A DNA stretch of 43,866 nt from Actinomycetes bacterium (GCA_022599915.1 JAHZLH010000061.1:1-43866), one strand, 5' to 3'; positions 7,849-17,200 are shown, numbered from the stretch's first letter. Numbers and translations: made by a program. The notes: generated by a model from the sequence alone, not told the origin.

Positions 7849-10407
7849 TCAGATCTGCGGCATCGTCGCGCTCGTAGCTGCCGCGATTGAAGGTACGGGG
7901 CGACTGACCAAATAACCCTGGATGTAGTCCAGCCCTAACTCCTGGACCGTACGGGCCTGCGTAGCAGTCTCCACTCCCTCACACACGCTGGTGGCACCCA
8001 GGCTGCGTGCCAACTGTGACATCCCCCGCACAATCTCACGGATCCGTTCGGACTCTTCCATCTGTGCAGTGAGGCTGCGATCGATCTTGAGCACATCGAA
8101 CTCGATACTGGACAGTCTTTGCATGTTCGAGTAGCCAACACCGTAGTCATCGACAGCCAGCCGCATACCTCGATTCTTGGCCTTTCGGATGAACTCGCCC
8201 GCCGCCGCCACATCGGAGACGAAGGCGGTTTCGGTTAGTTCCAACACCACCAGGTCCGGCGGTAGCTGGTGGCGCGCTATGCCCGTCATCAGCACATCCA
8301 AGGTCTGACTGTCGCACACTTGCGCTGCCGACAGGTTGATCCCCACTTGCAGGTCACTGTCGGGATTAACGGATCGCCATTCGGCAAGTTCGGACAAGGT
8401 GCGTTCGATTGCTGCTCGGCCCAGCGGCAGGATCCGCCGCGACCGCTCAGCTAACTCGATGAAGCGATCAGGACTGATCACCGACCCGCCTTCGAGGGGC
8501 GTCAACCGCAATAACGCCTCCAAGCCTTCGACCTGCCGGGTCGTCACATTCACCACCGGCTGATACACCATCTGGAAAGCGCCCTGCTCGATAGCCTCAT
8601 CGAGCCAGCGCAACATCTGTAGTTCGTCTTGCTTCCGCTGCTCCAACTCGTCGTCGAACCACACCACTGCACTACTCGGCTGATCCTTGGCTTGGTACAT
8701 CGCGAGGTCCGCTGCATCGAGCATCTCGCTAGCCGCCCGGCTCCCACCCGACACCAACAGCGCGCCGACACTCACGTCCACCTCTAATGACGAACCGGCG
8801 ATCTGAAAGGGCGTGGCGAGTTCGGCGAGCACTCGATCCGCCATCCGCTCTGCGGCGGCGCGATCGTCTACCAGGCCAGCGACACAGAACTCATCTCCGG
8901 CTAGTCGGCCGATCAGATCTGATTCCCGAGCCACCCGTTGCAGCCGCGCGGCCACTTCCACGAGCAGCGCGTCACCTTCCTTGTGGCCGTGCTGATCGTT
9001 GATGTCTTTGAACGAGTCCACGTCGAGGAACAACAACAGCAACTTCTCCCGCTGCCGTTGGGCTACCTCGGTCAGAATCCCCAAATCGCGCATCAAGCTG
9101 CGACGATTGGCGATTCCCGTCAACGGGTCTGCCATCGACAGTTCATGAAAGCGCTTGCGTGATGCTGTGATGATCGCCAGGTCGCGTTCAGACTCCATCC
9201 GATGGCGCCCGGAACTCCAGACGAACGCGCCCACCAATCCGGTAAGCGCCAAGCCCGCGAGTCCCAGCAGTGTGACCAGAAGAATGGCGGCAGTAGAGAG
9301 AGCAGACTGCTCGGACTCGAACTGCGCCACGGTCCAGGTTCGTCCACCTTGATAAGCCGTCCACACCTGGGCAGCTTCGGCCTCGTCCAGATTCGGGGAA
9401 GTCTCGAAGATCACCTCACCAGGCTCGGCGCGGAGAAACTCACCGGGATCGAGACGCGTATCTTCGCCGGAGTCAGCACCATTGGCCGGGGTGGTGGAGT
9501 CGTAGACCTTGAAGTCTGCCACGCCGAGATTCTGGAACACCTTGTCGAACTCGAAGACACCAATAATCAGGCCTTCAAACAACGCGCGACGCTGAGCCAC
9601 GGTGGTGGGCACCGTGGAGGTTGAGTACACCGGCAAATAGGCAACAAATCCGAGTGCCTTTTCGTCATTTTGCAATACCAGTTCGAAAGGTCCGCTGCGT
9701 ACTTGCTCGCCGGTGTCCCGGGCCCGGTTGGCGACTTCTTGCCGCCCGGGCAGCGCGGAAAGGTTCAGCCCAAATGCCTGACTATTGTTCTTGGCTGGCT
9801 CCACGTACTTGATGACGTAGTTGTTGGGTTTGTCGAGCGGGGGATGAATTTCGATCGCAGCCGGGACTTCGTGCTCTGCAACTCCCGCGGCGTGGTGATC
9901 GTTGACCGATGCCACATCCACTTTGGTCTGCTTCTCGAAAGCCTTGCCCCCATCCAGCGGCACCGTTACAGCCCATTGCACAGCCCGTACCGGAGCAACG
10001 TTCTCCAGCGCTGCCGACCCGTTGACCGCCTTATGAAAAGCCTCGGCATCGAAATCCAGATTGCTCACCACGGATCCACGCAGCCCCAGCAATACAGTGT
10101 CCAACTCTGCGATGCGCTGCTCAATCTGCCGCTTGGTCTCCTGGACTTCGACGGCTACCGTCGCTTCTCGCTGCTGCCGCTCGGCATTGATAGCCAGCCC
10201 AACAATCACCGCTGTCACCAGCAACCCCAGGATGACGACAACGACAGTGCGGGTCACCAGCCAGCGTGGTGACGACATCTCATCTCGATCCCCGGCGCCT
10301 TCGTAGCCACCCGCGGCTCCGACGTCCAGCGTCCGACCACTGCTGTTATCCGCGTCGAGGTCGCCAGCCTCTCGGTCGGAATACATATCCCGGCTTGCGT
10401 CTGACAT
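7849..10407 (-). CDS. CHASE-GGDEF-EAL c-di-GMP signalling protein
   Basis: About 852 residues. An N-terminal cytosolic stretch is followed by a membrane helix near residue 55-75, an extracellular CHASE-like sensor domain to about 365, and a second helix near 372-397. GGDEF and EAL domains complete the protein. The cyclase signature is AGDEF, with the inhibitory RxxD site (RESD) five residues upstream, so the domain may be active and product-inhibited. The EAL domain keeps EALLR, the Glu of ELTETAF, the Asp pair in DDYGVGYSN, Lys of KIDRSL, and CEGVET, so the phosphodiesterase side also looks intact. It probably turns an external signal into c-di-GMP synthesis or breakdown. The start is ATG at 10407; there is only a weak ribosome site. 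Confidence 0.92.
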   Translation of the reverse strand: MSDASRDMYSDREAGDLDADNSSGRTLDVGAAGGYEGAGDRDEMSSPRWLVTRTVVVVILGLLVTAVIVGLAINAERQQREATVAVEVQETKRQIEQRIAELDTVLLGLRGSVVSNLDFDAEAFHKAVNGSAALENVAPVRAVQWAVTVPLDGGKAFEKQTKVDVASVNDHHAAGVAEHEVPAAIEIHPPLDKPNNYVIKYVEPAKNNSQAFGLNLSALPGRQEVANRARDTGEQVRSGPFELVLQNDEKALGFVAYLPVYSTSTVPTTVAQRRALFEGLIIGVFEFDKVFQNLGVADFKVYDSTTPANGADSGEDTRLDPGEFLRAEPGEVIFETSPNLDEAEAAQVWTAYQGGRTWTVAQFESEQSALSTAAILLVTLLGLAGLALTGLVGAFVWSSGRHRMESERDLAIITASRKRFHELSMADPLTGIANRRSLMRDLGILTEVAQRQREKLLLLFLDVDSFKDINDQHGHKEGDALLVEVAARLQRVARESDLIGRLAGDEFCVAGLVDDRAAAERMADRVLAELATPFQIAGSSLEVDVSVGALLVSGGSRAASEMLDAADLAMYQAKDQPSSAVVWFDDELEQRKQDELQMLRWLDEAIEQGAFQMVYQPVVNVTTRQVEGLEALLRLTPLEGGSVISPDRFIELAERSRRILPLGRAAIERTLSELAEWRSVNPDSDLQVGINLSAAQVCDSQTLDVLMTGIARHQLPPDLVVLELTETAFVSDVAAAGEFIRKAKNRGMRLAVDDYGVGYSNMQRLSSIEFDVLKIDRSLTAQMEESERIREIVRGMSQLARSLGATSVCEGVETATQARTVQELGLDYIQGYLVSRPVPSIAAATSATMPQI

Positions 10408-10542
10408 CAACGACCATCCCTTGGCTCAACGATCACGTCGGCAGCCCACCGCCCACTAACACAGGTTATCGAAAGAATAATCGGTCAAAAACCGTCGCTT
10501 CTTTGCAGAATCGACACGGAATTCGCAAGTTTGTCATGCACA

Positions 10543-11883
10543 TCACACCCCGCTATCTGCTGGTGGCGCCGACCCGACGCCACCAGCTTGCTGTTCCTCT
10601 TGCACTACTGCTACCGGTAATAGCGCCAGCCCCAGAATCAAGCCAATCACCACTCCGACACCAGCAAGTACGGTGACTGCCGGACCGGCGGCAGCACACA
10701 GCAGCACCGCCAACAACATCGAAGAGAATGGCATCCGCAGTCCGGCTGCGGATGCTGCAGCTATTCCAGCTGCAACCATCGCGGACAGATTGACCGAACT
10801 CACCAGCACCGCGGCTGCCGTCCCCACGCCGACGCCAAGGAATACAGCCGGGAAAATTGGACCGCCGCGGTACCCGGCCCCCAGGCTTGCGGCATAGGCG
10901 AGCCCCTTGAACAACACCACCGCAATCAAGGTCCCCACCCCAGCAAGGCCTAGCAGTTCCGGCATTTGCTCCTGACCGGAGAACAGCACCAGCGACACCG
11001 ATTCACCAGTCATTGCTCGCATCAGCAGCGCGGCTGCCGCGACCACTCCGGCTCCCACCAGTAATCCAGCCAGTTGCTTGCCTTCAAATCGGTCGGCAAA
11101 TACGCCACCGAGTCGCCGCGCGATCACCACGATGAGTCCTGCCACCAGTGCTACCGGTATGGCAATCCCAAGATCGATCCACTGAACCGAGGTGTATTCC
11201 GGTAGTCCGGGGACCGCCAGGTTCAGGTCTGGCACCCCGCTCCAGTCCTCAATGCCGACTTGCAGCAGGTAGCCGGTGGTCAACGCCACAATCAGCGGGG
11301 ACAGCAGAAAGATACCCGTCTCAGGACTAGTCACTTTGCCAGAAAGCAGCAGAAGTTCGAGAAGGAGCACTCCCGACACCAGCGGGTTGCCCAGGATGGA
11401 CCCCAACGCGGCACCGGCGCCGGCCAGTGCCAACACCTGCACCGGGCCCAACTGTCCGCCGCGGCTGATGGCAATAGCGATCGCGGTGCCGAGGGCCAGC
11501 AGTGGCGCTTCTGGTCCCAACACCGCACCAAAGGACAGACTGGCAAGCGCAGCAAGCAAGACCGAGGCAACCTCCCGCGGCCCAATAGTCAGGTGAAAGC
11601 CTTTCAGTGGCCCATCACCGCCGTTGCCCGGCAACTGCAAGGCTAGGGCAACGAGCCCTGCGCCAACGAGAAGCAGCCCCACGACCAGCCACCACGGTTC
11701 TTGCTCCTGCCCGAGGAACTCCGGCAGGGTATGCCACAGCCAATGCTGCAGTTCATGCTGAACGATGTTGTACAGGGCCGATCCGATGCCGGCCAGCAGT
11801 CCGATCGGAATCGCGAGCACAATTAGCTTGATCAGCATGCGCCCAGGGTCGTTGTCCGTTATGGCGCCCGAAGGATTAGACAC
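10543..11883 (-). CDS. ClC-family chloride channel or proton/chloride antiporter
   Basis: 446 residues with about ten to twelve hydrophobic segments. ClC landmarks are seen. The gating-glutamate block is GPEAPLLALG where GREGP is usual, and the GxFxP block is GGPIFPAVFLG. The first anion-site block (normally GSGIP) appears as GNGGDGP, so the selectivity filter is atypical. The start is GTG at 11883, preceded by GGAGG. A longer upstream reading lacks a ribosome site. A 16-bp palindrome lies 26 bases before the start. The retained Glu favours a proton-coupled transporter, but this is inference. Confidence 0.85.
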   Translation of the reverse strand: MSNPSGAITDNDPGRMLIKLIVLAIPIGLLAGIGSALYNIVQHELQHWLWHTLPEFLGQEQEPWWLVVGLLLVGAGLVALALQLPGNGGDGPLKGFHLTIGPREVASVLLAALASLSFGAVLGPEAPLLALGTAIAIAISRGGQLGPVQVLALAGAGAALGSILGNPLVSGVLLLELLLLSGKVTSPETGIFLLSPLIVALTTGYLLQVGIEDWSGVPDLNLAVPGLPEYTSVQWIDLGIAIPVALVAGLIVVIARRLGGVFADRFEGKQLAGLLVGAGVVAAAALLMRAMTGESVSLVLFSGQEQMPELLGLAGVGTLIAVVLFKGLAYAASLGAGYRGGPIFPAVFLGVGVGTAAAVLVSSVNLSAMVAAGIAAASAAGLRMPFSSMLLAVLLCAAAGPAVTVLAGVGVVIGLILGLALLPVAVVQEEQQAGGVGSAPPADSGV

Positions 11884-12193
11884 GACACCTCCAACCACAC
11901 ATCGCAGCAGTTGCGCACGCAACTATCCGATCATGGCGGCTCCGCAGCTGCCATGCCACGCAAACCACGCGCATGATCCCGCCAGTATCGAACTAGCGTG
12001 TCGCTACCGGCTCATCCTTCGGATACGGATTCCGTGGATAGATCGCTACCTCCCGCCGTGATCATGCGCGCGCGAGGCTGGTGTGACCCGAACTCGCCAG
12101 AATTTGGTCGCAACTCCGTCTAAATGGCCAAATCTTCATGACTTTGTGCGACTTGCCAATCACTATGGGGCTATTGCTGGACGAGGAGCACCT
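11884..12193. other. Divergent gap between the ClC and lipase genes
   Basis: 310 bases with no convincing gene. It holds the palindrome at 11909-11924. It also holds a widely spaced inverted repeat: CGCGCATGATC at 11968-11978 and GATCATGCGCG at 12060-12070, 11 bp, perfect, 81 bases apart. A TAGCGT hexamer lies at 11994-11999. Both divergent promoters should be here, but neither -35 is clear. Confidence 0.5.
11909..11924. promoter_or_regulatory. Palindromic operator candidate before the ClC gene
   Basis: AGTTGCG-CA-CGCAACT, 7-bp arms around a two-base centre, 26 bases upstream of the ClC start codon. The size and position suit a repressor site. The regulator is not identified. Confidence 0.45.
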
Positions 12194-12940
12194 ATGCCGC
12201 TGGCTGTGCCATTTGTCGCGGGCACCGCGATCAAAGGACTGGCTGCTCACCTGATGATGAACCGGGTGCTGCAGCGGCACCCCAGCGCGTTCCTCATCAC
12301 GCTGGCGAACTTCGGTGTCACCATTCCACTGCATCGTTCCCAGGAACACATCGCGGCAGATATTCGCAAGAACTTGATGCAGCAGGGCCGACCACCCGAC
12401 TCCCCCGTTGTCATGGTGGGTCACTCACAAGGTGGTCTGGCATGCCTGCGCTACGCACTGGACCATCCCAGCCAGGTACTCCATGTCATTACCGTGGGCG
12501 TTCCGTGGCACGGTTCCCGCAGCGCTGGCGCGGTCGCCAGTTTGGTGCGCCGCACCGGGCGTGATCTCGCCCCAGCCATCACCGACATGGCCGCAGGTTC
12601 GCAGTTCCTGCGGGAACTACATGACGAAGTTCCCGACATCGCCGATCGAGTCACCAACATTTACAGCGTGCGCGAAGTAGTGATCTCGCCCTACTACCAC
12701 GCCCACATCAATGTGCCAGGGGTCAGCAATCACCTGATCAGCACAGAAGACGAGTTCAAGCGACACCTGCATACCTTTCCGGAATACCCATTGGCTGGCC
12801 ACATCGACGGCAAGGTAGGACACCTTGCCGAGATGAACAACGAACGGGTCCGGGAACTGATCTGGAGTCGGGTCGACGAGGTCACCGAGTACGCCAACCA
12901 GCTTGGCCGTGGCTCCACCGCTCAGCGATACGCCGAGTAG
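12194..12940 (+). CDS. Alpha/beta hydrolase, lipase/esterase-like
   Basis: 248 residues. The nucleophile elbow is VGHSQGGLACLRYAL (GxSxG), followed by VGVPWHGS, which is common in triacylglycerol-lipase-like and PGAP1-like hydrolases. A His near the C-terminus (LAGHIDGKVGH) could complete the triad. No signal peptide is evident, so it may act in the cytosol or at the membrane. GAGGAG at 12183-12188, five bases before the ATG, fixes the start; an upstream in-frame GTG at 12083 is less likely. It hydrolyses an acyl ester; the substrate is unknown. A WS/DGAT gene elsewhere in the window means the cell probably makes neutral lipids that such enzymes could mobilise. Confidence 0.8.
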   Translation: MPLAVPFVAGTAIKGLAAHLMMNRVLQRHPSAFLITLANFGVTIPLHRSQEHIAADIRKNLMQQGRPPDSPVVMVGHSQGGLACLRYALDHPSQVLHVITVGVPWHGSRSAGAVASLVRRTGRDLAPAITDMAAGSQFLRELHDEVPDIADRVTNIYSVREVVISPYYHAHINVPGVSNHLISTEDEFKRHLHTFPEYPLAGHIDGKVGHLAEMNNERVRELIWSRVDEVTEYANQLGRGSTAQRYAE

Positions 12941-13126
12941 CGCCACAAGCCAAGACCGGTCACCCAGCCCGAACGCAGGTCATGCGCCGGGAAGAGACCA
13001 GCAGACCAGCCTTAAGCGTTCCACAACCTCACCGAAACCACCCCTGTCCCCTGGGTGATCGACGCCCTACCCGCGACCGCTAGCCCCGACCTAGCGTCGT
13101 CTTCGTTCACACCGAGGAGGGACACG

Positions 13127-13753
13127 ATGGCGCTGGTGGCCTGGCGACGGTTAGTAGTACTGCTCGCGGCAGCTGTGGTGCTGGCAGGAATGCGGCTGAT
13201 CGGTGAGCCCTCCCCCACCGCGGCGTATGAGTTCCTGGGCTGTAAGTTCGCTGGCCGATCCCCGGTTGTGCACTATCGGGCCGAGCAACTCGGCGAATAC
13301 CAATCAGTAGTGCATGCTGCTGCCCGCGCCTGGAATCGTGCCGCCCGACTACCCATCAGGTTTACCCGCCGAGCACCGACCCGCCCGGGAGTTGCTCGTG
13401 TCGTTATCCGCCGCACCGAAAGCTTGCTAGACGTGTGGGCGTGGATCGGACGACCGGACGCGCGCCCGCCACGGTGTCTGGGCAGCCCGACGCGGACCTA
13501 TCGGGGCAACCGAACCAGCATCTACCTGAACCACACCGCATTGCAGACGCTCACGCCGCAGCAGCGCGAACTTGTGGTGATTCACGACCTCGGACATGCT
13601 CTCGGCCTGGGTCACGAGCGAGGTAACTGTCAACGGGTGCAGTCCGTGATGGTGCAAGGCCCGGCCAAATGGACTTGTGGCTGGTCGGGGCAACCACCCT
13701 GGCGCGATGATCGCCGCGGAGTGCGACGGTTGTACGCGAGCAGCCGCACCTAG
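13127..13753 (+). CDS. Exported matrixin-like metalloprotease with Asp in place of catalytic Glu
   Basis: 208 residues. A signal peptide (MALVAWRRLVVLLAAAVVLAG) precedes a small zinc-peptidase domain. The zinc motif reads HDLGHALGLGH, which is the matrixin HExxHxxGxxH pattern with the general-base Glu replaced by Asp (codon GAC). Four Cys suggest disulphides outside the cell. GAGGAGG at 13114-13120 supports the ATG, and a TAGCGT -10 candidate is at 13092-13097. The substitution may lower or abolish proteolysis while keeping zinc binding. It is only distantly related to the two larger proteases at 24785 and 43241. Confidence 0.8.
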   Translation: MALVAWRRLVVLLAAAVVLAGMRLIGEPSPTAAYEFLGCKFAGRSPVVHYRAEQLGEYQSVVHAAARAWNRAARLPIRFTRRAPTRPGVARVVIRRTESLLDVWAWIGRPDARPPRCLGSPTRTYRGNRTSIYLNHTALQTLTPQQRELVVIHDLGHALGLGHERGNCQRVQSVMVQGPAKWTCGWSGQPPWRDDRRGVRRLYASSRT

Positions 13754-13818
13754 TACCTGCATTTAGCAGCCGCGATTAGCCGCGACTAGCGGCCGAAGTC
13801 AGTGGAGACCGCTGATCG

Positions 13819-15501
13819 CTAACTGTCGGGCTTGTCCTCGGTATTCTCCCCGGCCTCGTCTTGGATCTTGCTGCGCAGATCACCAGCGAAACCTGAGCCC
13901 GCTTCGGCGTAGACGTCGAAAGCGAAGTCCACTCCGATGTCACGTAACTGATCGGCATCATCGGGATACAACGAGGTGGCTGCGATCCGCCCGCTGTAGC
14001 CGCGGTCGCGCAACCTCTTTACCGCAGCCACGTTGGCCTCTTGCGAAGAGGCCGTGAGCAACACCCACTGCAAGCCATCCACCAATCCCACCGAACGACT
14101 CCAAAAGTCGGGGTCGGTCGCGTCACCCAGCACCACTCGATGACCTTCAGCACTGTGGGCCATCACAATGTCTTCGTCCACGTCAACGCCGAGCACCCGA
14201 CCGCCAAAGTCAGCCGCCACCGCCTCATACGCGCGAGTCCCCATTCGCCCCATGCCAAAGACCACGACCTGCACCGCATACAAGTGCAGGTCTTCGTCAC
14301 CCGGCAGTCGAGCCTTCCGTTCCCAGCGCCGCAGCCCGCCGCAGTACTTGGCGAACAAATGGTCGCCACGTTCGGCGATCGGCGCCGACACCGCGAAGGA
14401 CACCGCAACCGCCACCGCAACGACGGCCAACCAGTCGTCGCCTAGATCACCGGCCTCGACTGCGACCGCAGTCACGATCAGGCCAAACTCGCTGTAGCTG
14501 GTCAAATCCAAACTGGCCTGCCAGGCCGTACGGGCCCGCAACTTGCTCCACGTGAGTAGCCGCAGATACCACAGCGTCTTCAACGGCAGCAGCAACATCA
14601 GGATCGCCGCCGCCACTAGTCCGTTGACTGTCGGCAGGACATCCAGTCCGATCTCCAAGAAGAAACCCACCAGGAACAGGTCTTTGACGCCCATCATGGT
14701 TTTATTCAATTCATCGGCTTTACCGCCACCGGCGAGCAGCATGCCCAACACCAGCGCACCCAGATCTCCTTTGATCCCGACCAGGACAAAGAGTCCGGCT
14801 CCGATCAAAGCCATCGTGATACCGAACAACAGCAGTAGTTCGCCATGGCCGCTGCGCCTCATCAGCCAACGCAACCCGGGCCGGATCGGGATCAGCAGCA
14901 ACAACAAGATCGCCCAGATGCTGGGAGCCTTGCCTTGGGCGGCGCTGAGGTACACCACGGCGATGATGTCTTGCAGTACCAAGATGCCGATGGCCACTCG
15001 GCCGTTTCTGCTGGTAATCGCCCCTTGCTCTTCCAAAACCTTGATCGCAAACACCGTGCTGGAGAAGGAAAATGCGAAGGCAATCAGAATCGCATCAGTT
15101 TGGCTCAGGCCAACAAAAGCTCCGACGTTCAACGCCGCGAGACCAAGAAAGATGGCGCCAAAGCCGGCCACGATCCCCAACATATGCAGCGCACCAGCAC
15201 CAATGACTTCAAACCGCAGCAGCGAGCGCAGATCGATTTTCAGTCCGATGGTGAACAGCAGCAGCGTCACCCCGAGATCAGCAATCTGATCCAGCAACTG
15301 CCCATACTCAGCGCCGAGGGCGTTAAGCAGGAAGCCGGTTCCCAAATAGCCGACTAGTGGTGGCAACCCCACGGTGCGGGCCAGCATTCCCGCGAAGTAG
15401 GCGATCAGCAGCCACCAGGGGTCTCCCTGGCCGACATCCAGCCAACCTTCAACCATCCGCCCACCTATCGGGTCATTGCCGAGTGTGGGTGCGGTCAGCA
15501 C
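13819..15501 (-). CDS. KefB/YbaL-type cation:proton antiporter with TrkA-N domain
   Basis: 560 residues. The first 400 or so form a CPA2 antiporter with about a dozen membrane segments (for example LLFTIGLKIDLRSLL and FSFSSTVFAIKVLEEQG). A cytosolic TrkA-N/RCK domain follows, with a nucleotide-binding loop VVFGMGRMGTRAYE and Asp of VLGVDVDED. It probably exports K+ or Na+ in exchange for protons, gated by a nucleotide. GTG at 15501 opens the longest frame; an ATG at 15456 (MVEGWLDVG) is a plausible shorter start. It is convergent with the protease gene. Confidence 0.88.
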   Translation of the reverse strand: MLTAPTLGNDPIGGRMVEGWLDVGQGDPWWLLIAYFAGMLARTVGLPPLVGYLGTGFLLNALGAEYGQLLDQIADLGVTLLLFTIGLKIDLRSLLRFEVIGAGALHMLGIVAGFGAIFLGLAALNVGAFVGLSQTDAILIAFAFSFSSTVFAIKVLEEQGAITSRNGRVAIGILVLQDIIAVVYLSAAQGKAPSIWAILLLLLIPIRPGLRWLMRRSGHGELLLLFGITMALIGAGLFVLVGIKGDLGALVLGMLLAGGGKADELNKTMMGVKDLFLVGFFLEIGLDVLPTVNGLVAAAILMLLLPLKTLWYLRLLTWSKLRARTAWQASLDLTSYSEFGLIVTAVAVEAGDLGDDWLAVVAVAVAVSFAVSAPIAERGDHLFAKYCGGLRRWERKARLPGDEDLHLYAVQVVVFGMGRMGTRAYEAVAADFGGRVLGVDVDEDIVMAHSAEGHRVVLGDATDPDFWSRSVGLVDGLQWVLLTASSQEANVAAVKRLRDRGYSGRIAATSLYPDDADQLRDIGVDFAFDVYAEAGSGFAGDLRSKIQDEAGENTEDKPDS

Positions 15502-15551
15502 CCGGCTCTAGTCTTGCAGCCTGAGCCTAGTGTCTTGACGGAACCGGTGGG

Positions 15552-16439
15552 TCAGCCTTGGGCACTAAAGACGTCCACCACGTCGGAGTGTTCCCGCTCC
15601 AACAGGTGGGCCGGTACGAAGAAGTCCATGAACGGCGGCTGCGTATCACCAGGAACCGCTGCATAGCCCGCGAAGTCCGTCACACCCTCATCGCGCAACA
15701 TCAACTCATCGATAAAGAAGTTTCCGGTGCACTCCCGCGAGGGCTTGGTCACCACCGCATGCGCAGCATCGGCCATGATCTGCGGGGTCCGACTACGTTC
15801 AGCCATCGCTTCGCCACCTAGTAGGTTGCGCACCGCAGCCGTATCAATGGTGGTCAACGGCCACAGCGAGTTCACCGCGATACCTGCCTCAGCAAATTCC
15901 GCAGCCATCCCCAGGGTGCACATACTCATCCCCATTTTGGCCATCGTGTAGGCGACATGGTTCTTGAACCATTTCGGATCGATGTCTAGCGGCGGCGAGA
16001 GAGTCAGAATGTGGGGGTTGCTGGACTCACGCAGGTGCGGTGCACATTCTTTCGACATGAGGAAAGTGCCGCGAGCATTCACCTGCTGCATCAAGTCATA
16101 GCGTTTCATGGTGGTCGCCTCGGTAGGGGTGAGGCTGATGGCGCTGGCGTTATTGACTAGGACATCGATGCCGCCGAACCGTTCCACCGCTGCGGCCACG
16201 GCTGCCTGCACCTGCTCTTCACTGCGGATGTCGGTTTGCACGGTGAGCGCCTGGCCACCGGCCTGCTCTACCTCGGCCGCGGCGGAAGCCAAGGTGCCCG
16301 GCAGGCGGGGGTCGGGATCGACGGTCTTGCCGGTGATCACGAGGTTGGCGCCATCGGCGGCAGCCCGCAGCGCGATCGCGAGGCCGATGCCCCGGGTTGC
16401 ACCCGAGATCAGCACGGTCTTGTCCTTAAGCGATGACAT
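15552..16439 (-). CDS. Short-chain dehydrogenase/reductase (HSDL2-like)
   Basis: 295 residues. NAD(P) site SGATRGIGLAIAL, NNAS motif (VLVNNASAISL), active-site Ser in TLSPPL and the YxxxK pair in YTMAK. The length, the extended C-terminus and the SPPLDIDPKWF block resemble HSDL2-type SDRs, often tied to lipid metabolism. GGAGGGGACT before the ATG at 16439 fixes the start. It is divergent from a PadR-type regulator with a perfect operator palindrome between them, so this gene is the probable target of that regulator. The substrate is unknown. Confidence 0.87.
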   Translation of the reverse strand: MSSLKDKTVLISGATRGIGLAIALRAAADGANLVITGKTVDPDPRLPGTLASAAAEVEQAGGQALTVQTDIRSEEQVQAAVAAAVERFGGIDVLVNNASAISLTPTEATTMKRYDLMQQVNARGTFLMSKECAPHLRESSNPHILTLSPPLDIDPKWFKNHVAYTMAKMGMSMCTLGMAAEFAEAGIAVNSLWPLTTIDTAAVRNLLGGEAMAERSRTPQIMADAAHAVVTKPSRECTGNFFIDELMLRDEGVTDFAGYAAVPGDTQPPFMDFFVPAHLLEREHSDVVDVFSAQG

Positions 16440-16493
16440 AGTCCCCTCCACAGGTAATCCATCCCAAACTGAACTCCAGTCCAGTTCGACTAT

Positions 16494-16511
16494 TATGCAA
16501 CTTGTTGCATA
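16494..16511. promoter_or_regulatory. PadR-type operator palindrome
   Basis: TATGCAAC-TT-GTTGCATA, 8-bp perfect arms, between the SDR and PadR genes. The TATGCA...TGCATA core matches sites known for the AphA/PadR family. A TATTAT hexamer (16491-16496, plus) and CATAAT (minus) overlap it and could be the two -10 boxes. A weaker dyad, GAACT-N7-AGTTC, lies at 16471-16487. Confidence 0.75.
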
Positions 16512-16580
16512 GTGGTCAGCGTAGGGGCTACCCGGCGGGTCTGCACCCCGACATGCTCGAACAGAAAGGGACGAGGTGAG

Positions 16581-17123
16581 ATGGCGCTAGCGGAGGCAAT
16601 CCTGGTGTGTCTGGCCGAGGAGCCACTCACCGGCTACGAGTTGGCCAAGTCCTTTGACACCTCCATTGGGTTCTTCTGGCGGGCCGATCACCAGCAGATC
16701 TACCGAGAGTTGAAGCGACTGCGGGAAAACGACTGGGTGTCTGACGAACTCGTCGTCCAACAGGGGCGTCCGAACAAGCGGCGCTACTCCATCACCGCCA
16801 CCGGCCGGGCGCACCTGATGGAGTGGTCACAGCAATCGCAAACACCGCCGCCAATCAAGGATGACCTATTGGTGAAGCTTTACAGCTTGGCGGATGTCGA
16901 CGCAATGGCGGTGCGGGAGCAGATCGCCGAACGGTTAGCCGGTCACCGCGATCGACTGCGGCTATACCAGCGGATAGCGGACACGATCTATCGCGATGTC
17001 CCCAACGATGATCCGGCGACCGTGGGTCGACTGCTGGGGTTGCGTGCGGGCCTAGCCTACGAGCAGGCGTGGATTCGATGGTGCACCGACGCCTTGCAGC
17101 GACTCGACCCGCTACTGCCGTAA
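16581..17123 (+). CDS. PadR-family transcriptional regulator
   Basis: 180 residues. The N-terminal winged helix-turn-helix has PadR hallmarks: LAEEPLTGYELAKSFD, then FFWRADHQQIYRELKRL, then GRPNKRRYSITATGR. The C-terminal helical domain (about 90-180) resembles the Vir_act_alpha_C dimerisation region of AphA-type members. The start at 16581 has GAGGTGAG directly upstream; a GTG at 16512 abuts the operator and would add 23 unrelated residues. It probably represses itself and the divergent SDR gene through the palindrome at 16494-16511, responding to a phenolic or lipid-like ligand (inference from the family). Confidence 0.88.
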   Translation: MALAEAILVCLAEEPLTGYELAKSFDTSIGFFWRADHQQIYRELKRLRENDWVSDELVVQQGRPNKRRYSITATGRAHLMEWSQQSQTPPPIKDDLLVKLYSLADVDAMAVREQIAERLAGHRDRLRLYQRIADTIYRDVPNDDPATVGRLLGLRAGLAYEQAWIRWCTDALQRLDPLLP

Positions 17124-17200
17124 TCGGACCGACCGACAGCAACAGCACCGACAGGTCGCAGCCGCCAGCCCGTAACTCGACATGCGACATGATCTACACC

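Noticed and set aside
13754-13818. Tandem AGCCGCGA-like units after the protease gene as a terminator
   Set aside because: The repeats are imperfect and the best stem is only five pairs; not enough to call.
14543-15289. 248-codon plus-strand frame opposite the CPA2 antiporter
   Set aside because: No ribosome site, no recognisable domain, and fully inside a well-supported gene.
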